NCBI GenBank assembly: GCA_049653745.1
Contig: JBASGW010000079.1
Location: 1-64,000 of the forward strand
Reading direction: 5' to 3'
From: CANDYO01 sp049653745
Lineage (GTDB): Bacteria > Pseudomonadota > Alphaproteobacteria > Rickettsiales > CANDYO01
DNA length: 64,000 bases
Part shown: positions 25,732 to 34,391 of the stretch, piece after piece
Layout: every line of letters begins with the position of its first letter
Numbering within the stretch: position 1 is the stretch's first letter
Position numbers and translations under genes: made by a program
The notes under the pieces: generated by a model
What the model saw: only the letters and a program-made list of their open reading frames with translations
What the model was told of the DNA's origin: nothing
Database searches by the model: none

Positions 25732-27708
25732 ATGAATCATATTTTCCAAATTCTTGTCCCTAATCTAGAACCCCTAGACTATCTTGCTCCACCCGAGTTA
25801 GAACTTAAAATTGGCAATCTAGTAATAGTTCCTATTAGACAAAAAAAAGTTTTGGGGATAGTCTGGAAAATTAATAGCTCTAGTGAGTTTCCTCTTGAGA
25901 AATTACGCTATATTGAACAAAAACTTTCATTAGAAATTGCTGATATTGATTTAAAATTTATCCGATGGGTTGCCAATTATTATATGTATAATTTGGGACA
26001 TGTTTTTAAAATGTTAATCCCATCAGCAATTGCTGCTTTTATTGCTAAAGACAAACCATATAAATTAAGCGATGCTTCTCATCCACTAGTTTATAGTGAA
26101 CCTAAGTTCAATTCAGAACAGCTTACTGCAATTGACCAAATCAAAGAGCTCATTCAACAAAAGAAATATAATATTATTCTTGATGGAGTGACAGGATCAG
26201 GTAAAACAGAAGTATATTTATCTATAATTAGTGAAGCGCTTCTTGAAGATAACCATGCTCAAATTTTAATTATCTTGCCAGAAATTTCTTTAACTAATCA
26301 GCTTATTGATAGAATAAGCTCGCGTTTTGGAATTAAACCAGATATTTGGCACTCAAATATTCTTGGATCTAAAAAGAGAGATAGTTTTTTAAAAATAATT
26401 CATGGAGATGCTAAAATTATAATTGGCGCCCGAAGCGCCTTATTTTTACCCTATAAGAATTTATCTATGATTATAGTTGATGAAGAACATGATAATAGCT
26501 ATAAGCAAGAAGATGGGGTGTCTTACCACGCAAGAGATATGGCTTTGATGCGAGGATCACTTGCTAATATTCCAGTAATATTAGCTTCTGCGTCCCCCTC
26601 TTTAGAAAGCATTCATAATGTTGCTTTGGGCAAACTTAATATTGTTACTCTATCAGCAAGGTATAATGATAATGCCATGCCTGAAGTGACTATTATTGAT
26701 ATGAAAAAAAACAAAAAGAAAAATTCTTTTATTTCACCAATTTTATTCAATTCTCTAGAGAAAAATCTACTTGATAACCAACAATCTCTAATTTTCCTAA
26801 ATCGAAAGGGCTATTCTCCAGCAATGATTTGCAAAGGTTGCGGTTATAGAATTTGTTGTAAATCTTGCTCAACAGGGATGGTTTATCATAAGGCACAAAA
26901 AAAACTTAAGTGCCATCAATGTGGTTATGTGGCTGGGCTTCCTAAAATTTGCCCCCATTGCCAAAAGGAAGATAGCTTTATTCCTTACGGACCAGGAATT
27001 GAGAAATTAGAAGAAGAAATAAGAGAGTCTCTTCCTAAAGCAAAAATTATCTGCATCACTCAAGATAGTTTTAACAACTTAAATGAAACACAACAACTAA
27101 TAGACTCAATTATCAATAAGGAATATGATATTATTATTGGCACACAAATTATAGCCAAAGGGCATCACTTCCCCTCTCTAACCTTAGTTGGCGTGATTGA
27201 TGCCGATTTATGGGGAATTGGAGGAGATCTTCGTGCTGCAGAAAAAACATATCAATTATTACAACAAGTGGGCGGCAGAGCTGGAAGAGAAATTAATGGA
27301 AGTAAAATTTTCATTCAAACCTATAATCCTGAACATCCTCTAATCCTAGCATTGGCAAGCTACAATCGCGCTCAATTTATTGAAGAAGAAATGCGCACTA
27401 GAAAAGAAATGCACATGCCTCCTTTTGGGCGCCTAGCTTCAATTATTATATCAAGCAACCGAGAAGATAAACTTATTGAATTTAGCCAATATTTAATCAA
27501 ACAAGCTCCCAATAATAAACAAATTTCAGTTCTTGGACCAGCACCCGCAATTATCTATAAATTAAGGGGGAAATTTCGCTATCGTTTCTTAGTAAAAACT
27601 TCTCGTAATATTAATATACAAAAATTTTTACAAGCTTGGCTAGACAGCATTCAAATGCCTAATCATATTCATTTAAAAATTGATATTGACCCTTATTATT
27701 TTTTATAA
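25732..27708 (+). CDS. priA: Primosomal protein N' (PriA helicase)
   Basis: 3'-5' helicase that restarts stalled forks by loading DnaB. The order of parts is standard: 3'BD domain (residues 1-95), superfamily 2 helicase with Walker A DGVTGSGKTEVYL and DEEH box (IIVDEEHDNSYKQ), zinc-binding insert with four C-x2-C-type pairs (CKGCGYRICCKSC; CHQCGYVAG; CPHC), and motif V-VI (GTQIIAKGHHFP; QVGGRAGRE). Length 658 is slightly short, as in other alphaproteobacterial parasites. Followed by an AT-rich hairpin and prfB. Confidence 0.95.
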   Translation: MNHIFQILVPNLEPLDYLAPPELELKIGNLVIVPIRQKKVLGIVWKINSSSEFPLEKLRYIEQKLSLEIADIDLKFIRWVANYYMYNLGHVFKMLIPSAIAAFIAKDKPYKLSDASHPLVYSEPKFNSEQLTAIDQIKELIQQKKYNIILDGVTGSGKTEVYLSIISEALLEDNHAQILIILPEISLTNQLIDRISSRFGIKPDIWHSNILGSKKRDSFLKIIHGDAKIIIGARSALFLPYKNLSMIIVDEEHDNSYKQEDGVSYHARDMALMRGSLANIPVILASASPSLESIHNVALGKLNIVTLSARYNDNAMPEVTIIDMKKNKKKNSFISPILFNSLEKNLLDNQQSLIFLNRKGYSPAMICKGCGYRICCKSCSTGMVYHKAQKKLKCHQCGYVAGLPKICPHCQKEDSFIPYGPGIEKLEEEIRESLPKAKIICITQDSFNNLNETQQLIDSIINKEYDIIIGTQIIAKGHHFPSLTLVGVIDADLWGIGGDLRAAEKTYQLLQQVGGRAGREINGSKIFIQTYNPEHPLILALASYNRAQFIEEEMRTRKEMHMPPFGRLASIIISSNREDKLIEFSQYLIKQAPNNKQISVLGPAPAIIYKLRGKFRYRFLVKTSRNINIQKFLQAWLDSIQMPNHIHLKIDIDPYYFL

Positions 27709-27718
27709 ACTAGCTAGC

Positions 27719-27758
27719 TATTAAATAAATATTTTTATATAATAATATTTATTTAATA
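27719..27758 (+). terminator. Long AT-only hairpin between priA and prfB
   Basis: TATTAAATAAATATT (27719-27733) pairs perfectly with AATATTTATTTAATA (27744-27758) over a ten-base loop. The 15-base perfect stem is striking even in AT-rich DNA. It may end priA transcripts or protect the prfB leader. Confidence 0.5.
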
Positions 27759-27779
27759 ACATATATAAGCTTATTATCG

Positions 27780-28887
27780 ATGAAAACAGAAACAGAAAAT
27801 TTAATTAATCAAATCACCCAAACATTAGATTTGCTAAGGAGGTCACTTTGACTATGATAATGCACTTATCAAACTCAAAGATTTAGAAGAGCAAAGTAAC
27901 AACCCAGATTTATGGCAAGATCAGCAAAGAGCCCAAAAAATTCTTCAAGAAAAAACTTCTCTATCAGATAGTATTAATCAATATGATGAATTGCAGCAAA
28001 AATTTAGTGACCTAGAGGAACTAATTAATCTTGCAGAAGAAGAAAAAAACCAAGATTTAATTCTTGAAATTGAAGTAGACTTAGCATTATTTGCAAAATC
28101 TCTCCAAAAATTAGAAATAGAATGCCTCTTTTCTGGCGAAGCAGATAATAAAGATTGCTTCCTTGAAATTCACGCTGGCGCTGGAGGAACTGAAAGCCAT
28201 GACTGGGCCCAAATGCTGCTAAGGATGTATTTAAGATGGGCAGAAGCTCACAAATTTAAAGTAGAATTCATAGATCAAATTGCCGGAGAAGAAGCTGGCA
28301 TAAAATCTGTTACTTTAAAAATTCATGGCAAAAATGTTTATGGATTTTGTAAAAGTGAAAATGGAGTGCACCGCCTAGTGCGTCTATCCCCATTTAATGC
28401 TGCTGGAAAAAGACAAACCAGTTTTGCTAGCGTATTTTCATTCCCGGTATTAACTGATGATATTAATATAGAAATAAATGATAAAGATTTAAGGATTGAT
28501 ACCTATAGATCTTCTGGCGCTGGTGGACAGCATGTTAACACAACCGATAGCGCTGTTAGAATAACTCACTTACCTACAAATATTGCGGTACAATGCCAGA
28601 ATGATCGCTCTCAACATAAAAATAAAGCCGAAGCAATGTCTATGCTGAAAGCAAGATTATATGAAGTGGAACTGAGGAAAGCCCAAGAGAAAGTTGATCA
28701 GCTCAATAAAACCAAAACTGAAATAGGCTGGGGGCATCAAATCCGCTCTTATGTTCTCCACCCATACCAGATGGTAAAAGATTTGCGTACTGATTGCGAA
28801 ACTAGCAATACTTCAGCAGTATTAGATGGAGATTTAGATGATTTTATGTTTGCTTATCTTAAATCTTTAGCAACTAGAAAAATTTAA
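27780..28887 (+). CDS. prfB: Peptide chain release factor 2, with programmed +1 frameshift
   Basis: Recognises UGA and UAA stops. Translation starts at ATG 27780 and reads 23 codons to an in-frame TGA at 27849-27851, then shifts +1 at CTT-TGA-C to read GAC onward (27850), continuing to 28887. Restoring the shift gives about 369 residues, the normal RF2 size. Domain marks: SPF tripeptide for stop recognition (RLSPFNAAGKRQTSF) and the GGQ peptidyl-release loop (SSGAGGQHVNTTDSAVR). dcd follows 88 bases later. Annotation from the downstream frame alone would lose the first 70 residues. Confidence 0.95.
27836..27852 (+). promoter_or_regulatory. prfB +1 recoding site
   Basis: AAGGAGG (27836-27842) acts as an internal Shine-Dalgarno, three bases before CTT-TGA-C (27846-27852). 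This is the arrangement of the classical RF2 autoregulatory frameshift, with an AGGAGG in place of AGGGGG. Low RF2 lets the ribosome pause at TGA and slip into the productive frame. Confidence 0.93.
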
Positions 28888-28902
28888 ATATATTTTTACT
28901 CT

Positions 28903-28921
28903 AGCAAGATCTTGCTTATTT
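28903..28921 (+). terminator. Weak terminator after prfB
   Basis: AGCAAGA/TCTTGCT palindrome (28903-28916) followed by TATTT. A short stem, 16 bases past the prfB stop. Confidence 0.4.
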
Positions 28922-28975
28922 TATGCTAATTAGTTAAAGTTGATTCTTATATTATAAAGATTGAGGTATATATTT

Positions 28976-29542
28976 ATGTCAGTAATGCAAGACAGTTGGA
29001 TTAGAAAAATTGCGCAAGAAAAGGGAATGATTGAACCTTTTGTTGATCGTCAAGTTCGTGATAAAAATAATGATAAAATTATTTCCTATGGACTAACTTC
29101 TTATGGTTATGATGCAAGAGTTTCTGATGAATTTAAAATATTTACCAATGTAAACTCAGCTATTGTAGACCCTAAAAATTTTGTTGATACCAGCTTTGTT
29201 GATAGAAAAACTGATGTTTGCACCATTCCACCAAATAGCTTTGCCCTAGCTAGAACCGTAGAATATTTCCGTATTCCTCGTGATGTATTGGTTATTTGCG
29301 TTGGAAAATCAACCTATGCTAGATGTGGAATTATTGTCAATGTAACTCCCTTAGAACCAGAATGGGAAGGACATGTAACTTTAGAATTTTCAAACACAAC
29401 TCCATTGCCTGCAAATATTTATGCTGGTGAAGGGGCTTGTCAATTTATTTTCTTAAAAGCCAATGAAGTATGTGAAGTTTCATATGCTGACCGCAAAGGA
29501 AAATATATGGGACAAACTGGCGTAACTTTACCCAGAACCTAA
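28976..29542 (+). CDS. dcd: dCTP deaminase
   Basis: Deaminates dCTP to dUTP for thymidylate synthesis. Family features: KIISYGLTSYGYDARV near residue 35, PPNSFALARTVEYFRIPRDV, the GKSTYARCG substrate loop and PLEPEWEGHVTLEFSNTTP containing the catalytic glutamate, ending AGEGACQFIFL. I place the start at ATG 28976, preceded by GAGG at good spacing, giving 188 residues, the size typical of the group. The TraX-like gene begins four bases after the stop. Confidence 0.95.
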   Translation: MSVMQDSWIRKIAQEKGMIEPFVDRQVRDKNNDKIISYGLTSYGYDARVSDEFKIFTNVNSAIVDPKNFVDTSFVDRKTDVCTIPPNSFALARTVEYFRIPRDVLVICVGKSTYARCGIIVNVTPLEPEWEGHVTLEFSNTTPLPANIYAGEGACQFIFLKANEVCEVSYADRKGKYMGQTGVTLPRT

Positions 29543-29546
29543 AAAA

Positions 29547-30308
29547 ATGCTTAGATCTATTAAACAATATGGTGGCTTTAATAGCTATGACCTGCTTAAG
29601 GTTATTGCTATACTCGCCATGTTTATAGATCATTTAGGTTTTTTTTTCTATCCAGACATAGAAATTTTTAGAGTGATTGGCAGAATGTCTTACGCTTTAT
29701 TTGCGTTTGCCATCGGGTATAGTAAGAAATATAATTTTGATATAACCATATTGGTTTTAGCAATATTAATGCTACTCAATAATTATATTAGTAACTCTAC
29801 TAACTTTCACATTGCAGCATCATTTAAAACTTCTATTTTATTTGCTATTATTATTACTCGCTTATCAATGAAATATTTACACCCAAAACTCAATAGCAAT
29901 AATATAGTAGCAATAACTTTTATTCTTTGGGGAATGTCTTTTGGCACATCATATATATTTCAGTATGGTACTCTAGGTATTATAATGGCTATCTGTGGTT
30001 ATTGGGCTAGGACACAGAATAATAATTTATTATACCAAATTTTTTTAGGAATAAATTTAATTCTATATGCATTATTTGAAATTATGGTATTTAATTTTAG
30101 CTCCTTAGGATGCTCTTTGCTTCTGGTAGAATTCCTGATATTATTTAAACTCTTTTCTTATTTTAATATTCATACAATTTCTCTAAACAAATTATATCAA
30201 AACACATTGCTTACAATTTCTAGATATTCCCTGCTACTATATTTTGTCCATTATGAATTATTTTATGTATTACAATTATATCTAGAAAGGCAAATAATTA
30301 TTTTATAA
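29547..30308 (+). CDS. TraX-like integral membrane protein
   Basis: A 253-residue protein with about eight hydrophobic segments. The N-terminal SYDLLKVIAILAMFIDHLG and RVIGRMSYALFAFAIGYS match the TraX family, which includes the F-plasmid pilin N-acetyltransferase and is related to membrane acyltransferases. No other conjugation gene is nearby, and many non-conjugative bacteria encode TraX homologues, so a role in pilin acetylation is not implied. It is four bases downstream of dcd, probably co-transcribed. Substrate unknown. Confidence 0.75.
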   Translation: MLRSIKQYGGFNSYDLLKVIAILAMFIDHLGFFFYPDIEIFRVIGRMSYALFAFAIGYSKKYNFDITILVLAILMLLNNYISNSTNFHIAASFKTSILFAIIITRLSMKYLHPKLNSNNIVAITFILWGMSFGTSYIFQYGTLGIIMAICGYWARTQNNNLLYQIFLGINLILYALFEIMVFNFSSLGCSLLLVEFLILFKLFSYFNIHTISLNKLYQNTLLTISRYSLLLYFVHYELFYVLQLYLERQIIIL

Positions 30309-30450
30309 CCCCTTAAATATAACATCTTCTTTTTTAGACATGAGTTTCTCATCTATAAATTTAGTTTAATTCAAACAATATTATTCATTACAAAAAATAG
30401 TTTTTTGAGTAAACTGATGATGCAATAATTTTATTTATGATAGAAAATTT

Positions 30451-31026
30451 ATGTCTATTCCGAAAAAAGCTTTTTACTTTATGCGTCATGGAGAAACCAA
30501 TTGGAACAATCAACAGCTATACATGGGATCTTCAGATATTCCTTTAAATAAAGTCGGAATTGAGCAAGCAGAAATAGCTGCGCAATTATTAAAAAGTCAT
30601 AGGATAGAACATATTATCTCCAGCCCCCTTTTGAGAGCATATAAAACTGCTCAAATAATTTCTGAAGTTATTAATAAACCTATAACCCTTTTAGAAGGAT
30701 TAAAAGAAAGATACTTAGGAAAAAAAGAGGGTAAGCTAATTAGCAAAAATACTCATATATCTAAATGGTTAGCTGAAGATGCTCTATTGGGAGAAGAACC
30801 TTCACAAAATTTCCAAGAACGCGTTATAAATGCAATAACACACACACTAAATCAACACCCAGAGCCATCATTAATTATTGCTCATGGAGGAGTTTATTGC
30901 GCACTATCAATCAAACTTAATTGGCCATTAGTTGAACTAAAAAATTGTCAAACACTATATCATAAACCATCAAAAGAATTATTAAATTTATGGGATATTT
31001 CAGAAATTGGTTTCAATAAGGACTAA
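30451..31026 (+). CDS. Histidine phosphatase superfamily protein (phosphoglycerate-mutase-like)
   Basis: Phosphohistidine-mechanism phosphatase fold. The motif FMRHGETNWN (residues 10-19) gives the catalytic histidine, IISSPLLRAYKTA the second arginine and IIAHGGVYCAL (about 148-158) the C-terminal catalytic histidine. The 191-residue length matches cofactor-independent GpmB/CobC/PhoE-like phosphatases rather than the ~230-residue dPGM. Substrate cannot be told from sequence. Six bases upstream of an unknown protein gene. Confidence 0.85.
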   Translation: MSIPKKAFYFMRHGETNWNNQQLYMGSSDIPLNKVGIEQAEIAAQLLKSHRIEHIISSPLLRAYKTAQIISEVINKPITLLEGLKERYLGKKEGKLISKNTHISKWLAEDALLGEEPSQNFQERVINAITHTLNQHPEPSLIIAHGGVYCALSIKLNWPLVELKNCQTLYHKPSKELLNLWDISEIGFNKD

Positions 31027-31031
31027 AATAA

Positions 31032-31568
31032 GTGGACAGATATGTTAACAGTAAAAAATATATAGATGTGACTAATAAAAAAGAACATTCAACAATATAT
31101 CAAGCAGCTGAGGAATTAATTATTAGGATTAATAATTTACCCTACTTGGACTCTTTACAGAAATCCTTGATTAACTTACATCTTTCTATTCCTTCAATAG
31201 AAAGAACTCTAGAAAAATTCGACGAATTAACACCAGATTCAATAAATCTCTTATCTATAATAATTAGGGATAGCAATGAACAAATTGATGATTATAATAT
31301 TCCAGAAGTTCATTTAAATCCTAGTACTCACCATAATATAGTTATCACAGGCGCCTCTTTGTGTGATGATTCACTTGTAGAAAAACCTTCTTTTATTGAT
31401 CGCGTTGAATCTATGATTAGATCTACATTAACTTATACAAGGCTATTGTTTAATTTACAACAAGAAGAGCATCCTCGTGTACTAGATAATCAAGAAACTT
31501 GTTATGATAATGAAAACGCTAACTCCATGGCTGGAGAAACCCTTCACCATATTAATTCCATCTCTTAG
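31032..31568 (+). CDS. Hypothetical protein (178 aa)
   Basis: I do not recognise a family. The start is GTG, six bases after the phosphatase stop, with no ATG nearby that keeps the length. The sequence is soluble, acidic and helical in its first 80 residues (TIYQAAEELIIRINNL; LEKFDELTPDSINLLSIII), then a segment with VITGASLCDD, then a helical and disordered tail. There is no signal peptide or membrane segment. It ends the run that begins at priA. Reality is supported mainly by tight spacing. Confidence 0.55.
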   Translation: MDRYVNSKKYIDVTNKKEHSTIYQAAEELIIRINNLPYLDSLQKSLINLHLSIPSIERTLEKFDELTPDSINLLSIIIRDSNEQIDDYNIPEVHLNPSTHHNIVITGASLCDDSLVEKPSFIDRVESMIRSTLTYTRLLFNLQQEEHPRVLDNQETCYDNENANSMAGETLHHINSIS

Positions 31569-31647
31569 AACATATATCTAAAAAGCGGATATTTTTGCAT
31601 ATAAAAATCTAGTAAATTGTTAATATTTCAGAATAAAATTTTTGGTA

Positions 31648-31978
31648 TTAACCAGTTATTCCACCATCGCCATGATCTTGGTCTCTACCTGGGCACATCT
31701 TCTTCATAAAATCTCCAGAAAAGAAATTATTAATATCACTAACAGTAATACCTTGGCTTGGATCACTAGCTTCAATAACAAAAGCTCCAGGGCCCATAAT
31801 CCCTTCTTCAATTAAAGCTTGTATAACTGGATCATTCTTTTTTAATGCTTCATTTTTTTACTGTCAGAAGGGTGTCAATTAGCATGAAGCTTATCCAAAA
31901 ATCTCTCATTCCTGGATTTATAGCATTATCCGAACTAGGACTATTTGTAGAGTTTTTTCCTGATTTTGTATTATTCAC
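31648..31978 (-). pseudogene. Small gene broken by a +1 in an A7 tract; unknown product
   Basis: A GTG-started frame (31978) reads MNNTKSGKNSTNSPSS..., then MRDFWISFMLIDTLLTVK, and hits TGA right after a run of seven A (plus-strand T7, 31853-31859). Reading the run as six A restores one protein of 109 residues that continues NEALKKNDPVIQALIEEG and ends DHGDGGITG. Both halves look coding and the switch is exactly at the homopolymer. It may be a pseudogene, a slippage-controlled gene or a sequencing error. It lies downstream of cyaY in the same direction. I do not recognise the product. Confidence 0.5.
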
Positions 31979-32016
31979 AATTAAACATGTTAATAAAAGT
32001 TACTTAATTTCCGCAA

Positions 32017-32316
32017 TTAAATGCACAATAATTCTAAATCTTGAAAAAGTTGTTGCCTTAAAGACATCCCTTTTTTATCTTTCCATTGTTTATCTTCATC
32101 ACTATAACTAAAGTAACCAGCGTTACTAACAGGAGAGGAGACCCATATTTGCTGGGTTGGAGAATGCTGGTTAATAACGTAATCACCTTTACTGGTATAA
32201 ATATAAAGCACATCACTAATTAAATCAAAATCTTCTTTAAAATTAGCTTCTTCTAAAAAATCAAAAATAAAATTAATTTCATCTGAAGCTAACTTAGTAA
32301 ATAAAGTATATTCCAT
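32017..32316 (-). CDS. cyaY: Frataxin homologue CyaY (iron donor protein)
   Basis: Iron-binding regulator of iron-sulfur cluster assembly. The 99-residue length fits. The acidic first helix (SDEINFIFDFLEEANFKEDF) provides metal ligands, and the beta sheet carries GDYVINQHSPTQQIWVSSP, the family hallmark (G-x-YVIN-x-Q-x-P-x-x-QIW-x-x-SP), then GYFSY and a C-terminal helix. Two bases separate it from the FabK-like gene upstream, so the two are co-transcribed. Frataxin in alphaproteobacteria is the lineage that gave the mitochondrial protein. Confidence 0.9.
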   Translation of the reverse strand: MEYTLFTKLASDEINFIFDFLEEANFKEDFDLISDVLYIYTSKGDYVINQHSPTQQIWVSSPVSNAGYFSYSDEDKQWKDKKGMSLRQQLFQDLELLCI

Positions 32317-32318
32317 GA

Positions 32319-33317
32319 TTATTTTAAATATGCAGAATAAGTTTGCTCAACTAATTCTTGAATAATTTCAGCAACTGGCTGCTTATTAAAAACCATTCCT
32401 ACACTTTGACCGGCCATAACTGAACCATGCTCAACATCCCCATCAATTACAGCTTTTTTTAAAGCCCCCGCCCAGAATTTTTCAATTGATAACTGAGCTT
32501 CCTCTTTAGAAAATTTACCACTTTGATAATCTTCAATGGCTTGCCTTTGAGCCTTAATAAATTCGGCAGTACCCTTATTTTCAATCGCTCTAACTGGAAT
32601 AACTGGGAAATTCTCATCTAACTGAGGAGAAACCGTAGTATTTCTGGCCTGCGACCTTATAAAAATATTTTTAAAATTTTCATGAGCTATGGATTCATCT
32701 GCACAAACAAATCTTGTTCCAATCTGACAACCAGCCGCTCCCATTTTTAAAAGTTGAGCTATCGCTTCACCTCTGCCAATTCCTCCAGCAACAAATATTG
32801 GAACCTCATCTTTAAGATGGGGTAATATTTCCTGAGCTAAAACTAAGGTAGAAACCGGGCCAATATGCCCTCCGGCTTCCATTCCCTCTATAACAATTCC
32901 ATCAACTCCCATTTTAATCAATTTCTTAGCAATTATTAAAGCTGGGGCAAATGCAATAACCTTAATCTCACTCTCTTTTAAAGCATCTATCATATAAGAT
33001 TTAGGCAAGCCACCGGCTAGCACTACATGGGTTACATTATTTTCTTTACATGTTTTAATTAACTGATCTAACTCTGGGTGCATGGTAATTAAATTAACAC
33101 CAAATGGCTTGGATGTTAGCGCTTGCGTAGCTTTAATTTCCTTATCTAATAACTGGGGTGGCATTGATCCGCAAGCAAGTATTCCAAATCCTCCTGCATT
33201 AGAAATAGCCGCCACCAAATTATGCTCAGACACCCATGACATAGCGCCGCCTAGAATTGCATATTCACAGCCTAGTAATTTTTTTCCTTTATTCCATATG
33301 TAAGATAAATCACTCAT
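32319..33317 (-). CDS. FabK-like / nitronate monooxygenase family flavoprotein
   Basis: FMN-dependent TIM-barrel enzyme, 332 residues. The N-terminal half shows LLGCEYAILGGAMSWVSEHN and AGGFGILACG (flavin site). The catalytic region EGMEAGGHIGPVSTLVL with H151 and the end KKAVIDGDVEHGSVMAGQ are strikingly like FabK, the flavin enoyl-ACP reductase of streptococci, rather than classic 2-nitropropane dioxygenases. If it is FabK, it duplicates FabI (3345-4187). Annotation as nitronate monooxygenase is the cautious alternative. Upstream of cyaY and 32 bases after lysC. Confidence 0.75.
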   Translation of the reverse strand: MSDLSYIWNKGKKLLGCEYAILGGAMSWVSEHNLVAAISNAGGFGILACGSMPPQLLDKEIKATQALTSKPFGVNLITMHPELDQLIKTCKENNVTHVVLAGGLPKSYMIDALKESEIKVIAFAPALIIAKKLIKMGVDGIVIEGMEAGGHIGPVSTLVLAQEILPHLKDEVPIFVAGGIGRGEAIAQLLKMGAAGCQIGTRFVCADESIAHENFKNIFIRSQARNTTVSPQLDENFPVIPVRAIENKGTAEFIKAQRQAIEDYQSGKFSKEEAQLSIEKFWAGALKKAVIDGDVEHGSVMAGQSVGMVFNKQPVAEIIQELVEQTYSAYLK

Positions 33318-33349
33318 ATTTAAACCTTATTTAAATTTTTTTATTATAT

Positions 33350-34381
33350 TTACTCTAAATTCCATACATTATGCAATAATTTTACTGCATCAAATTTATA
33401 CTCTTCCGTTATAAGAAAACTCAATGTCATTGCCGAAGTATGCGTAAACAACACTTCAATATTAGCTTTTTCAAGAGCATTTTTAAAAATGGTAATAATC
33501 TTCAGATTACTTTCTATACCTGAGCCGATCACAGAAACTTTAACGATATCCATATTTTTAGGTAACTTAAACTTATTTAACTCTAAAAATTCATTAATAT
33601 CATTACTTAAAGCAATTCCCACAACTGGACTGGCTTTATTCACCCGCCTTATCATAGTTCCTGGATTTTCAGTAAAACTAGATAATACTTGCACTTCTAA
33701 ATTATAATGTTGAGCCCATCTTACAGATTTTTCTTGTAAAACTTTAGCACCAGCATTAGCAAAAGCAATCATTTCATCATAATTAATTTCAGAAATTTTT
33801 TGCGCTTTAGCAACGATTCTAGGATCTACCGTAAATACACCTTCAACATCAGTATAAATATCACATCTTTCAGCATCTAAAGCTCCAGCTAAAATAATAG
33901 CCGTGGTATCTGAGCCTCCTCTACCCAGAGTGCTCGCCCTATTTAGTTCTGTTACCCCCTGGAATCCTGCCACCACTGCAACCTTATATCCTTGGTTAAA
34001 AGACTCTAAAATCTGAACTGCGTTTATCTCAATAATATTAGCATCTGCAAAATTATCATCAGTAATAATTTTCATTTGCCAATTCAACCAAGACCTGGCT
34101 TTTATTCCTATTTCTTGAATTAATAATGTAAATAATCCAGCAGAAACTTGCTCACCAGTGGTAATAACATTAGCATATTCAGCTAAACTAGCTTTAGTTT
34201 CACAACTAGTTATTTCATTAACTAAATGAACCAAATGATTAGTTACACCAGCCATAGCTGACACCACAACAACAACTCTCTTCCCTTGATTAACATGCTC
34301 TGCAACTATTTTAGCAGCATTTTTCATTAGCTTCGTTGTAGCTAATGAAGTACCACCAAATTTCAGCACAATTAATCCCAT
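33350..34381 (-). CDS. lysC: Aspartate kinase lacking the first ACT domain
   Basis: Phosphorylates aspartate, the first step toward diaminopimelate and other aspartate-family products. The kinase domain is complete: KFGGTSLAT at the N-terminus, VVVVSAMAGVTNHL, STLGRGGSDTTAIILAGAL and CDIYTDVEGVFTVDPR. After about residue 255, where two tandem ACT domains normally follow, only the last one remains (IVKVSVIGSGIESN...; TSAMTLSFLITEEY). Total 343 residues against about 400. Start chosen at ATG 34381, which has GGTGGAG upstream. Ten bases after alr. Confidence 0.9.
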   Translation of the reverse strand: MGLIVLKFGGTSLATTKLMKNAAKIVAEHVNQGKRVVVVVSAMAGVTNHLVHLVNEITSCETKASLAEYANVITTGEQVSAGLFTLLIQEIGIKARSWLNWQMKIITDDNFADANIIEINAVQILESFNQGYKVAVVAGFQGVTELNRASTLGRGGSDTTAIILAGALDAERCDIYTDVEGVFTVDPRIVAKAQKISEINYDEMIAFANAGAKVLQEKSVRWAQHYNLEVQVLSSFTENPGTMIRRVNKASPVVGIALSNDINEFLELNKFKLPKNMDIVKVSVIGSGIESNLKIITIFKNALEKANIEVLFTHTSAMTLSFLITEEYKFDAVKLLHNVWNLE

Positions 34382-34391
34382 GAACTCCACC

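Noticed and set aside
29547..30308. Part of a conjugation system (TraX-like)
   Set aside because: No other transfer gene is near and TraX homologues are common outside conjugative elements.
31845..32111. Plus-strand frame of 88 codons overlapping cyaY
   Set aside because: It overlaps cyaY and the frameshifted small gene, both better supported on the minus strand.
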